Assembly (NCBI GenBank): GCA_910578115.1
Contig: CAJTPO010000069.1
Coordinates: 1-14,622 of the forward strand
Length of the DNA stretch: 14,622 nt
From: an uncultured Lachnospiraceae bacterium
GTDB lineage: Bacteria; Bacillota; Clostridia; Lachnospirales; Lachnospiraceae
Reading direction: 5' to 3'
Shown here: piece by piece, positions 1 through 7,381 of the stretch
How the letters are laid out: each line of letters opens with the position of its first letter
Numbering within the stretch: position 1 is the first letter of the stretch
Translations under genes and position numbers: made by a program
Notes under the pieces: model-generated
Database searches by the model: none
The model's input: only the letters and a program-made list of their open reading frames with translations
Told to the model about the DNA's origin: nothing

Positions 1-66
1 AGCCAAAAGCAAGGCAATGCAATCGCTTCATCCGGATTTGTGTTGCTGCGCAGCGGCAAAATGTAG
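1..66 (+). CDS. Possible C-terminal tail of an upstream gene (partial, unidentified)
   Basis: Frame 1 is open from the window edge to a TAG stop at 64-66 and would encode 21 residues ending in SGFVLLRSGKM, which looks like ordinary protein. The stop lies just before, and partly inside, the AGG (65-67) that probably serves as ribosome binding site for the rhamnosidase starting at 73, an arrangement common within operons. The other two forward frames are also open across this short stretch, and one ends at 74-76 with a GTGA overlap, so the frame choice rests on how protein-like the peptide looks and is weak. No function can be assigned from so few residues. Confidence 0.3.
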   Translation, partial: SQKQGNAIASSGFVLLRSGKM

Positions 67-72
67 GTTAGT

Positions 73-2691
73 GTGAAAGTTGTAAGACTTTATACGGATT
101 CGCGTACTGAACCGCTTGGCGTCTGTGAAGGCAGACCGGGATTTTCGTGGAATGTGGAGACAGATGTTCAGGGATGGAGACAGAAGGCATATCGAATCAA
201 GGCAGCGGAGTCCAAAAAGGCGTTGGATGATGAAAACGGACTTGCCTGGGACAGCGGTATAGTATATTCATGCCGGATGACAGGGGTGCGCTATGAAGGT
301 GCGGCACTCAAATCGGATACCCGGTATTACTGGAGGATTCGGGTTACAGGGGAAGACGGAATTGAAGAGGAGGCGGATAGCTGGTTTCATACGGCGCTCT
401 TTTCTGACAGGGAATGGCACGGAATATGGATCGGAGAGGAGCAGGATCATGTTTACCATATTTTCCGCAAGAGTTTTACCGTATCCGGAAGCATTTGTCG
501 GGCTATGTTGTATGTATGTGGGTTGGGACATTATGAAGCGTATATGAATGGACAACGTGTGGGAGACGCAGTACTGGAACCGGGGTGGACGGATTATAAT
601 AAAAGCTGTCTGTATTCCTGCTATGATGTGACTGAATTGCTGAAGGAAGGAAGAAATGGAATCGGTCTTTTACTGGGAGACGGCATGTATAATGTACCTG
701 GTGGACGGTATGTATATTTTCCTCGGAGCTACGGAAAGTGTAAGTTCCTGCTGCAAATGAACGTTACATACGAAGACGGGCGCAGGCAGGAGATTGTCAG
801 TGATATGTCCTGGAGGATGGCAGAGAGTGCACTGAGGTTTTCCTGTATATATGGTGGGGAAGATTTCGATGCAGGTAAGAAGAAAAGAGGGTTTTCCCAT
901 GGGACTTACGAGATGGATGATAGCTGGCATCAGGTGGTCAAAGTGGATTCGCCCAGGGGAGAACTGCGAGCGCAGACTACAGAGCCGCTTAAAGTGATGG
1001 AACGCTGTGAATTATCGGGATGCAATGCTGTGAAGCGGTTGGGCAGCGGAAGATATCGGTGTGATTTTGGTACAAATTTCTCTGGTTGGATTCGGGCAAA
1101 GATCCGATGTGCAGGCAGTGCGGAAGGTCGCGAGATCACATTTACACCGGGAGAGATCCTGAACCGTGACAGTTTGCCGGATCAGTCGGTGACCGGCAAG
1201 GGTTATCAGTGGAAGTATCATTTGGATGAGACAGAGCGACAGGTATATCATCCGCGTTTTACTTATACAGGCTTCCGATATGTTCTGGTGGAAGGGGCCA
1301 GAATGTCGACCGGTGATTTGACAATGGAAGAAGGAGAGGAAGAACTTCCGGTAGTAGAGGAGCTGCTGGGGGAATTTATCTATCCGGATCGTATGGTGCA
1401 TGGCGGCTTCTGCAGCTCCAATTCCCTGTATAACAAGATTCATCGAATGATCTGTCAGGCAATTCGCAGCAATACGAAGAGTATTTTTACAGACTGTCCG
1501 CATCGGGAGAAACTGGGGTGGCTCGAACAGACATATCTGATCGGTCCGGCAATCCTTTATAATTATAATGTTCGCACGATGTATGAGAAGATTGAACGGG
1601 ATATGCAGGAAGCACAGAACGGGGATGGACTTGTGCCGGATATCTGTCCACAGTACATACGGTTTGGATATCATGAAGGATTTAACGATTCACCGGAATG
1701 GGGCAGCGCGGTGGTTTTGAATCCGTGGTATTTGTATAAGCGGTACGGAGATGTAGAGATTTTCAAAAATTACTATGACAGTATGAAAAAATATACGGAA
1801 TATCTGACTGCAAAAACACATCATCATATTCTGCATCACGGTCTGGGAGACTGGTTGGATATCGGTCCTATGACGCCTTATTCTCAGAATACGCCGCTGG
1901 CGGTAGTAGCTACCAATATTTATTATTTCGATCTTTCGGTGATGGAGCGTGTAGCGGGTCTGCTTGGGAAGAAAGATGACGCTGCAGGATTCAGGAAGCT
2001 GCGGGAGCAGGTCTATGAAGAATATAATCTGCAATTTTTTGACGATCAGACGAATCGGTATGCCAACGGCAGTCAGGCTGCGCAGGCAATGAGCCTGGTC
2101 ACCGGACTTGTGAAGAGAGGAAGAGAAGAAGATGTGTTGGCGATGTTGGTGCGTGATATAGAAAGCCGGGGCTTCCAGACGACGGCGGGAGACATCGGTC
2201 ATCCTTTTGTGACGGCCGCGCTGATGCAGTTTGGTCGGAGTGATATTATGGACAGGATGATGTGCGTTACCGACAAGCCAGGCTATGGCTATCAGGTGGT
2301 ATGCGGAGCGACCACGCTCACGGAGGAATGGGACGGACCGGATCCGGAGCATCCCCACGGATCGCAGAATCATTTGATGCTTGGATCGGCGGAGGAATGG
2401 TTTTACGGAGGATTGGCCGGGCTGAACAGTATCCGGACTGAATGCTCCTTTGACGAGATTTTAATTCGACCTTATTTTTCAAAGCAGTGCGAATTTGTGG
2501 AAGCATGGACCATGCACCCCTACGGAAAAAGCAGTGTAAGGTGGGAAAGAATTGGGGAGACGATTCGGGTGGAGATTCTAATTCCGCCCAATGCCAGAGG
2601 CGTGTTTGTAAACGATCTGAACAACAGCAGAATAGAACTTGCGCCCGGTAAGCATAATTTCATAGAGAAAGATCCGCATCCGGATGTGTAA
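73..2691 (+). CDS. Alpha-L-rhamnosidase, GH78 family (first copy)
   Basis: An inverting glycosidase expected to release terminal alpha-L-rhamnose from oligosaccharides or rhamnosides in the cytoplasm; no signal peptide or membrane segment is visible. Its 872 residues are typical for bacterial GH78. It starts with the family's N-terminal beta-domain (KVVRLYTDSRTEPLGV, then PGFSW), followed by a jelly-roll region (GLGHYEAYMNGQRVGD, LEPGWTDYNK, about 148-178), an (alpha/alpha)6 catalytic domain from about 425, and a C-terminal beta-domain. The acid motif TDCPHREKLGW gives D474 and probable general acid E479. E751 in TLTEEWDG is the probable base. The residue matching Asp579 of Bacillus RhaB is Q486 (LEQ instead of TGD), so this belongs to a different subgroup from the copy at 11686. 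The start is GTG with a modest AGG site 5 bases upstream; the GH78-like N-terminus begins exactly there. It is separated from the downstream operon by its own terminator. Confidence 0.92.
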   Translation: MKVVRLYTDSRTEPLGVCEGRPGFSWNVETDVQGWRQKAYRIKAAESKKALDDENGLAWDSGIVYSCRMTGVRYEGAALKSDTRYYWRIRVTGEDGIEEEADSWFHTALFSDREWHGIWIGEEQDHVYHIFRKSFTVSGSICRAMLYVCGLGHYEAYMNGQRVGDAVLEPGWTDYNKSCLYSCYDVTELLKEGRNGIGLLLGDGMYNVPGGRYVYFPRSYGKCKFLLQMNVTYEDGRRQEIVSDMSWRMAESALRFSCIYGGEDFDAGKKKRGFSHGTYEMDDSWHQVVKVDSPRGELRAQTTEPLKVMERCELSGCNAVKRLGSGRYRCDFGTNFSGWIRAKIRCAGSAEGREITFTPGEILNRDSLPDQSVTGKGYQWKYHLDETERQVYHPRFTYTGFRYVLVEGARMSTGDLTMEEGEEELPVVEELLGEFIYPDRMVHGGFCSSNSLYNKIHRMICQAIRSNTKSIFTDCPHREKLGWLEQTYLIGPAILYNYNVRTMYEKIERDMQEAQNGDGLVPDICPQYIRFGYHEGFNDSPEWGSAVVLNPWYLYKRYGDVEIFKNYYDSMKKYTEYLTAKTHHHILHHGLGDWLDIGPMTPYSQNTPLAVVATNIYYFDLSVMERVAGLLGKKDDAAGFRKLREQVYEEYNLQFFDDQTNRYANGSQAAQAMSLVTGLVKRGREEDVLAMLVRDIESRGFQTTAGDIGHPFVTAALMQFGRSDIMDRMMCVTDKPGYGYQVVCGATTLTEEWDGPDPEHPHGSQNHLMLGSAEEWFYGGLAGLNSIRTECSFDEILIRPYFSKQCEFVEAWTMHPYGKSSVRWERIGETIRVEILIPPNARGVFVNDLNNSRIELAPGKHNFIEKDPHPDV

Positions 2692-2715
2692 TGACATTGG
2701 GTTCCGAAATAAGGG

Positions 2716-2763
2716 AAAGGCAGAAATTCTACGCAGAAACACGAGGTAGGATTTCTGCTTTTT
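2716..2763 (+). terminator. Rho-independent terminator after the first GH78 gene
   Basis: Bases 2720-2732 pair with 2746-2758 in a 13-bp stem with one G-U pair and a 13-base loop. Outer A-T pairs (2716-2718 with 2760-2762) extend it. The right arm runs straight into a T tract (2759-2763) and a T-rich stretch after it. It lies 25 bases past the stop codon, so transcription of the first rhamnosidase probably ends here and the next gene needs its own promoter. Confidence 0.88.
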
Positions 2764-2782
2764 GTTGTTTGTGAAAACCTGA

Positions 2783-2811
2783 TATTCATATTTTCCAGTG
2801 GAATATGAATA
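2783..2811. promoter_or_regulatory. Dyad upstream of the transporter promoter, candidate operator
   Basis: A perfect 10-bp inverted repeat, TATTCATATT at 2783-2792 and AATATGAATA at 2802-2811, is separated by 9 bases. A second, slightly offset small dyad (TTCC at 2793-2796, GGAA at 2800-2803) lies in its centre. It ends about 10 bases before the putative -35 element. It has no T tract and lies outside any gene, so a regulator binding site is more likely than a terminator. An activator position fits best, but the regulator is not in the window. Confidence 0.5.
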
Positions 2812-2820
2812 CTTTACTGT

Positions 2821-2848
2821 TTGGAATAAGAAAAAGGTTCGTTATAAT
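2821..2848 (+). promoter_or_regulatory. Sigma-A-type promoter of the transporter/glycosidase operon
   Basis: A perfect TATAAT -10 box lies at 2843-2848. A partial -35 box, TTGGAA at 2821-2826, matches TTGACA at 4 of 6 positions with a 16-base spacer. Transcription would start near 2855, leaving about 100 bases of leader before the first permease. The weak -35 together with an upstream dyad fits a promoter that needs an activator. It lies just after the terminator that closes the preceding gene. Confidence 0.62.
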
Positions 2849-2946
2849 ATACATACAGACAGGAAAATCAGAGCGTGAATTGGGCAAATATAACAGGAAG
2901 AATGGCTGGGCGCTGCAGGAGTTGGAAATAATGATATAAGAGATGT

Positions 2947-2954
2947 GAGGAGGT
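2947..2954 (+). promoter_or_regulatory. Strong ribosome binding site of the first permease
   Basis: GAGGAGGT is close to a perfect complement of the 16S rRNA 3' end. It ends 4 bases before the ATG at 2959, which fixes that start codon. Confidence 0.85.
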
Positions 2955-2958
2955 ACTT

Positions 2959-3894
2959 ATGGGTGAACAGAAAAAGAAATCGTCGGGATTTTTTAAGAAG
3001 GTTGTGAAATACAGGACACTGCTTTTGATGCTTCTTCCGTCGGCGTTGATGGTGTTTGTTTTTTCGTATTTGCCAATGTGCGGCCTGGTTATGGCTTTTG
3101 AACGGTTTAATTATTCTGATGGTATTTTCGGAAGTCCGTGGGTTGGCCTGGAGAATTTCAAGTTTTTCTTCGCGTCGGGGAAGGCACTGTCGGTAACAAG
3201 AAACACGGCCTTGTATAATCTGGCATTTATCGGGATCAATACGGTGCTGGAGATCCTGTTTGCCATCGTACTCAGCGAGATGGCCGGGAAATGGCTGAAG
3301 AAGCTGACACAGTCAATTATTTTCATGCCGTACTTCATATCTTGGGTAGTTGTAGGTTCGATTGCTTACAGCCTCTTATCCTACGAGACGGGAAGTTTGA
3401 ACGGAATTCTTGAAAGTATGGGAATTGATGCAATAAATTTCTACGGAGAAGCCGGATGGTGGCCGTTTATTATCATCGCTTTTTCGGCATGGAAGGGAGT
3501 CGGTTATGGTGTTGTAGTATACCTGGCTTCTATCCTGGGCGTAGACGGTGCGATGCATGAAGCGGCGGCGATCGACGGGGCCAATATCTTTCAGAGGATA
3601 CGCTATATCACACTGCCGAGTATTACACCGACTGTTATCACGATGACGCTTCTGGCACTGGGGAAGATTTTCCGGGGAAATCTGGATCTGTTCTATCAGC
3701 TGGTAGGGCAGAATGGAATGCTTTTTGATAAGACGGATGTCATAGATACGTATGTATTCCGCATGACGATTGCGGCAACGGATGTGGGGCAGACGGTAGC
3801 GATAGGTTTTTATCAGTCGGTATTATGCTTTATCACGATCATAATCGCTAACTGGATCGTAAAGAAGAAAGATGAGAACTATTCATTGTTTTAA
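2959..3894 (+). CDS. ABC sugar transporter permease, CUT1 family (LplB/YteP type)
   Basis: One of two integral membrane subunits of an ABC importer for oligosaccharides. The 311 residues begin with a basic cytoplasmic tail and contain about six hydrophobic segments, roughly at 20-45, 88-110, 116-138, 167-195, 222-236 and 277-298. The cytoplasmic EAA loop that docks on the ATPase is clear: EAAAIDGAN, E201 to G207, ending in TLP at 218-220, matching EAA-x3-G-x9-I-x-LP. The N-terminal style (LLLMLLPSALMVFVFSYLPMCG) is that of the LplB/YteP branch, which handles complex oligosaccharides such as pectic fragments. The start is set by GAGGAGGT. It is the first gene of the probable operon, 80 bases before its partner permease. 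No ATP-binding subunit is encoded nearby, as is usual for this branch, which shares an MsmX-like ATPase. Confidence 0.93.
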   Translation: MGEQKKKSSGFFKKVVKYRTLLLMLLPSALMVFVFSYLPMCGLVMAFERFNYSDGIFGSPWVGLENFKFFFASGKALSVTRNTALYNLAFIGINTVLEILFAIVLSEMAGKWLKKLTQSIIFMPYFISWVVVGSIAYSLLSYETGSLNGILESMGIDAINFYGEAGWWPFIIIAFSAWKGVGYGVVVYLASILGVDGAMHEAAAIDGANIFQRIRYITLPSITPTVITMTLLALGKIFRGNLDLFYQLVGQNGMLFDKTDVIDTYVFRMTIAATDVGQTVAIGFYQSVLCFITIIIANWIVKKKDENYSLF

Positions 3895-3939
3895 AAGAGT
3901 GTCTGCTGATACATATGAGTAGATGAAGGAGAAGAAGGT

Positions 3940-3978
3940 ATGGAAAGAATGCAGGTGGATATGGAGGTGCAGGCATGA
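3940..3978 (+). other. Twelve-codon mini-ORF overlapping the second permease start
   Basis: ATG at 3940 opens MERMQVDMEVQA and stops at 3976-3978, overlapping the permease start as ATGA. It has its own purine-rich site (AAGGAGAAGAAGGT at 3926-3939). It contains the permease's GGAGG site, so ribosomes translating it would keep that site open. It is probably a translational-coupling device or the remnant of a longer N-terminus; the peptide itself need not have a function. Confidence 0.3.
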
Positions 3979-4880
3979 GGGGAAAAATGATGAGAAGACA
4001 TCGAATGTCGGGGGATGTTGTATTGTTTAAGTCCGTGGGTTATAGCTTTTTGTTCCTGTTTGCAGTCGTATGCCTGATCCCGTTTCTTATTGTTATTGGA
4101 TCATCATTGACTTCGGAGGCTTCCATTATTAAATATGGATACAGCATATGGCCCCGGGAATTTTCACTGAGCAGTTACGAGACGATTTTTAAGAGTCCGG
4201 TAACGATCTTTCGGGCGTATGGAGTGACGATCCTGGTAACGACGGTGGGAACATGCGCAAGTGTATTTATAAATACCATGACGGGATACGTGCTTCAAAG
4301 GAAGGATTTTGTATGGAGAAATAAAATATCGTTCTATTTCTTCTTTACGACACTTTTTTCTGGTGGTTTGATGCCATGGTATATTCTATGCGTCCAGTAT
4401 CTGCATCTGAAGGATAACATATTGGCGATGATCCTTCCGGGTGTTGTATCGGTATGGAATATTCTTCTGGTAAAGGGATTTATGTCGGGACTGCCTTTTG
4501 AGATAACGGAATCTGCCAAAATGGACGGCGCCGGTGATTTTACAATCTTCGTAAAATTAGTCTGGCCGCTGTCCAAACCGGTCATAGCAACGATTGGATT
4601 GTTTACGGCATTGATGTACTGGAATGACTGGTATAATTCCATGCTGTTTATCAACGGCGAGAAGCTGTACAGTTTACAGTATCAGCTCTATAAGCTGGTC
4701 AATGATGCGCAGATGTTGAAGAAGGTCGCGGCGGAATCGGGCATGGTAGTGGATACCGTTCCGATAGAATCGACCAAGATGGCACTGACGGTTGTGGTTA
4801 CTGGACCGATTATTCTTCTGTATCCGTTGGTGCAGAGATATTTTGTAAAGGGTCTTACGCTCGGTGCCGTAAAAGGATGA
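3975..4880 (+). CDS. ABC sugar transporter permease, CUT1 family (LplC/YtcP type)
   Basis: The second membrane subunit of the importer, 301 residues, with about six hydrophobic segments beginning at about residue 15. The EAA loop reads ESAKMDGAG, E179 to G185, and continues to KLVWP at 194-198. This is a slightly degenerate but recognisable ATPase-docking loop. The ending VKGLTLGAVKG matches the usual C-terminus of LplC/YtcP-type permeases (YFVKGLTLGAVKG). The ATG at 3975 has GGAGG at 3963-3967 at good spacing. A 12-codon open frame with its own good ribosome binding site (3940-3978) overlaps this start as ATGA and may couple its translation. It would form a heterodimer with the preceding permease and receive substrate from the lipoprotein that follows. 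Confidence 0.93.
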   Translation: MRGKMMRRHRMSGDVVLFKSVGYSFLFLFAVVCLIPFLIVIGSSLTSEASIIKYGYSIWPREFSLSSYETIFKSPVTIFRAYGVTILVTTVGTCASVFINTMTGYVLQRKDFVWRNKISFYFFFTTLFSGGLMPWYILCVQYLHLKDNILAMILPGVVSVWNILLVKGFMSGLPFEITESAKMDGAGDFTIFVKLVWPLSKPVIATIGLFTALMYWNDWYNSMLFINGEKLYSLQYQLYKLVNDAQMLKKVAAESGMVVDTVPIESTKMALTVVVTGPIILLYPLVQRYFVKGLTLGAVKG

Positions 4881-4956
4881 CAAGAATAACAGGACCGGCT
4901 GGATACTAAAAGAATAGGAGAACAAAGAAAAAAAATAAAAAGGAGAGGGAAAAGCA

Positions 4957-6585
4957 ATGATAAAAACAAAAAAATGGATGGCGGGTATTATGGCGGCAGC
5001 TATGACTGCAGGTATGCTTACAGGATGTGGAGGCGGCGGACAAACGCAGAACTCTGCAGGTACAGCAGAAGCAGACAGTGCGACACAAGCGGATGCAGGC
5101 AGCGTGGAGGAAACAGAGACGATACAGGATTCTGCTGCAAAGACTTACAATGGACAGGACGTATCCGAACCGGTGGAGTTGGTCATGTATTATATCGGTG
5201 ACAGACCGGAGGATGAAGATAAGGTGTTAGATCAGATCAACGATCTGCTTCAGGAAAAAATCAATGCTACACTGACGTTGAAGAATCTGTCCATGAGTGA
5301 CTACAGCACCAAATATTCCCTCACATTGGCAGGGGGAGAGAATGTAGATATGATTTATACTTCTACATGGGCATTCTATCAGTCAGAAGACAATAAGGGC
5401 GCTTTTGCAGAGGTGACAGAGCAGGTCAGGGAGGATTACATGCCGCTGACTATGGAAAATCAGGCGGAGGCATCCTGGGGGCAGGCACAGATAGACGGCA
5501 GGGTATATTTTGTACCGGGCAATATGGCAAACGTCAGTATGAATGCTTATCTGATCCGTGGAGATCTGAGGGAAAAATATGGGTTAGAGCCGCTGAAAAA
5601 TATAGATGATCTGGAAGCGTATTATGCAGCAGTAGCCAATGATCCTGATTCAGGAGTCCAGTTCCCCTATGCTGCGTCTCAGAACAATGCGGAGGGCAGA
5701 TATGCGATGCTGTTTGCGGGAAATGACTTCGTGAGGATTGAAGGCTCTATCGCGGATTATGTCACATATAAGTATAGCGAGGACTTTACGGCAGATGATC
5801 TTGTATGGCTTTATGGTACGGAGGAATATAAGGCTTTTGCCAATAAGATGAAAGAATGGGCAGATAAGGGATTCTGGTCCAGGAGTGCAATTGCCAATGC
5901 GACGGACACCAGGGATTCATTTCAGAACGGAACAAGTGCATCTTTTGTATGGAATCTTGGTACGGCAGGGGCTGTAGCTTCTCAGGTTGAAGCGGAACAT
6001 CCGGAATGGAAGCCCGAGATTTATGATATTACACCGGATGCCAATCGTTTTTTTGCGGCATACACAGGAGATGGAGTTGCGGTAACTGCCAGCTCCAGGC
6101 ATCAGGACAGGGCATTTATGGCGATCGATCTGTTGAAATATGATCCTGACGTGTATTATTTGATGAGACACGGAATCGAAGGCGTGCATTATGAGAAGAC
6201 GAGTGACAAGACATGGATGCCTGCGGCAGATCTGTCAAAGTATCCTTACGGAACAGGTTTCAGTTGGGGCTTTAAAAACTCGGGATTGGATCTGACCAGA
6301 GAAGATCAGAATACGTATCAGACAGAAATTGGTAAGAAATGGACACAGGACGCGGTGGAAAGTCCTACAGCAGCCTTTTCCTTTGATGATACGAATGTAA
6401 AGAATGAACTTGCCAACTTGAAGAACGTATATACCCAGTATATTCCGTTGCTTGATCTTGGTTTGGTAGAGGACGTGGATGCAACACTGGAGGAGTTCCA
6501 GAAACAGGCTCAGGCAGCAGGGATCGATAAGATTCTTGAGGAAGCAAAGACGCAGCTTACCGCTTATCTTGCATCCATCCAGTAA
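4957..6585 (+). CDS. Extracellular sugar-binding lipoprotein of the CUT1 importer (LplA/YtcQ-like)
   Basis: The substrate-capturing component of the importer, anchored on the outer face of the membrane. The 542 residues start with a lipoprotein signal: basic MIKTKK, a hydrophobic stretch, then lipobox LTGC with C24 as the lipidated cysteine. A low-complexity linker rich in Ala, Glu, Gln and Thr follows (about 25-65), then the binding fold starting VELVMYYIGDRPEDEDKV. The length and the PVELVMYYIGD start fit the large SBPs (about 500-550 residues) that go with LplB/LplC-type permeases and bind oligosaccharides rather than monosaccharides. A purine-rich AGGAGAGGG site lies upstream of the ATG. 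The gene follows the permeases by 76 bases and is followed by a stable hairpin, which may keep this transcript segment abundant. Confidence 0.93.
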   Translation: MIKTKKWMAGIMAAAMTAGMLTGCGGGGQTQNSAGTAEADSATQADAGSVEETETIQDSAAKTYNGQDVSEPVELVMYYIGDRPEDEDKVLDQINDLLQEKINATLTLKNLSMSDYSTKYSLTLAGGENVDMIYTSTWAFYQSEDNKGAFAEVTEQVREDYMPLTMENQAEASWGQAQIDGRVYFVPGNMANVSMNAYLIRGDLREKYGLEPLKNIDDLEAYYAAVANDPDSGVQFPYAASQNNAEGRYAMLFAGNDFVRIEGSIADYVTYKYSEDFTADDLVWLYGTEEYKAFANKMKEWADKGFWSRSAIANATDTRDSFQNGTSASFVWNLGTAGAVASQVEAEHPEWKPEIYDITPDANRFFAAYTGDGVAVTASSRHQDRAFMAIDLLKYDPDVYYLMRHGIEGVHYEKTSDKTWMPAADLSKYPYGTGFSWGFKNSGLDLTREDQNTYQTEIGKKWTQDAVESPTAAFSFDDTNVKNELANLKNVYTQYIPLLDLGLVEDVDATLEEFQKQAQAAGIDKILEEAKTQLTAYLASIQ

Positions 6586-6619
6586 CAGAATAGAGACCGG
6601 GTCATGCCGGGGGAATATC

Positions 6620-6652
6620 TATGCCGGCTCAGGCAGCAAATGAGCCGGCATA
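6620..6652 (+). repeat. Intercistronic hairpin between the binding protein and the enzyme genes
   Basis: A perfect 12-bp inverted repeat, 6620-6631 against 6641-6652, GC-rich with the core ATGCCGGCTCA, has a 9-base loop and no T tract after it. A second ATGCCGG at 6604-6610 could pair with 6645-6651 as an alternative to the main left arm. With no T run it is more likely an mRNA-stabilising or processing structure, or a partial attenuator, than a full terminator. It would separate high transporter expression from lower enzyme expression. Confidence 0.7.
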
Positions 6653-6709
6653 TGCTGTAAAGACAGTTTTGCAAAGGACGTTAATATCAAAGAAGAAAGA
6701 GGTTCAGGA

Positions 6710-7381
6710 ATGAAAGCAGGAATCGTATATACCAGTTCGACACCGGAATTGATCGAATTGGTGAATCGGGAAATAGAGAAAAATCTGGGAAAGGATGCGG
6801 AGATATTGACTTATCAGGACGCTTCCATCCTGGCGGAGGTCAGAGAAGCAGGATATGTGACTGCGAAAGCGGCTGCACGGCTTACGACCATGTTTATGCA
6901 GGCCATATCGGATGACGTAGATGCCATATTGAATGTGTGCTCATCTGTGGGTGAGGTGGCCGATGCGGCACGGGAGATCGGATTGTATACGGGGGTACCT
7001 ATCGTACGGATTGATGAAGAGATGTGCAGAGAGGCGGTCCGTAAGGGCAGAAGGATTGGTGTACTGGCGACGTTGCCCACTACATTGGAACCGACAAAGA
7101 ATACGATCAGACGGGTGGCAGGAGAGATGGGCAGGCAGGTGCAGCTGATTGACGGGTTGATCGATGGTGCATTTGGAATCGAACAGGAATGTTTTCGCAA
7201 TATGATGGCGGAACGGGCGTCGCAGATCATCGACAGGATAGATGTAATCTTGTTATGTCAGGGATCTATGGCTTATGTGGAAGAATATTTGCAGGAAATG
7301 TTCCATAAGCCGGTGCTTTCAAGTCCCAGATTCGGAGCCATCGCTCTAAGAAAAGCATTGGAGGAGAAAGGAATATGCTGA
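6710..7381 (+). CDS. Asp/Glu/hydantoin racemase superfamily protein, substrate unknown
   Basis: A soluble 223-residue protein of the Asp/Glu racemase superfamily (PF01177 type). Members racemise or epimerise alpha-carbon centres, or decarboxylate malonates, using two facing cysteines. Both are present: C77 in ILNVCSSVGEVAD and C183 in LLCQGSMAY. Their positions resemble those of hydantoin racemases (about 76 and 181), which together with the start KAGIVYTSST suggests a general acid/base two-cysteine enzyme rather than MurI, whose length and motifs differ. The first half ends with RIGVLATLPTTLEPTK, the usual interdomain segment. The ATG at 6710 has a moderate purine-rich site (GAGGTTCAGGA). 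Its 3' end overlaps the next gene by 7 bases, so the two are probably translationally coupled. Its place beside a sugar-acid kinase and a BKACE enzyme suggests it isomerises a hydroxy or keto acid. That is inference. Confidence 0.82.
   Translation: MKAGIVYTSSTPELIELVNREIEKNLGKDAEILTYQDASILAEVREAGYVTAKAAARLTTMFMQAISDDVDAILNVCSSVGEVADAAREIGLYTGVPIVRIDEEMCREAVRKGRRIGVLATLPTTLEPTKNTIRRVAGEMGRQVQLIDGLIDGAFGIEQECFRNMMAERASQIIDRIDVILLCQGSMAYVEEYLQEMFHKPVLSSPRFGAIALRKALEEKGIC

Noticed and set aside
45..54. Perfect 10-base palindrome GCTGCGCAGC before the first rhamnosidase
   Set aside because: It probably lies inside the coding end of an upstream gene and is too short to support a site.
1012..1674. 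Long open frame (220 codons) on the - strand within the first rhamnosidase gene
   Set aside because: It lies opposite a confidently assigned GH78 gene, has no recognisable domain and is rich in His, Ile and Cys as antisense frames often are.
1690..2373. Antisense frame of 227 codons inside the first rhamnosidase
   Set aside because: It is a shadow of the catalytic-domain coding sequence, with no motif.
2875..2931. Short frame in the operon leader (GTG start, 18 codons) as a possible leader peptide
   Set aside because: Its binding site is poor, it has no run of regulatory codons, and no attenuator hairpin follows before the permease.
4877..4909. Ten-codon frame overlapping the stop of the second permease
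   Set aside because: The purine tract directly abuts its ATG, leaving no spacing, and it ends far from the next start, so it probably arises by chance.
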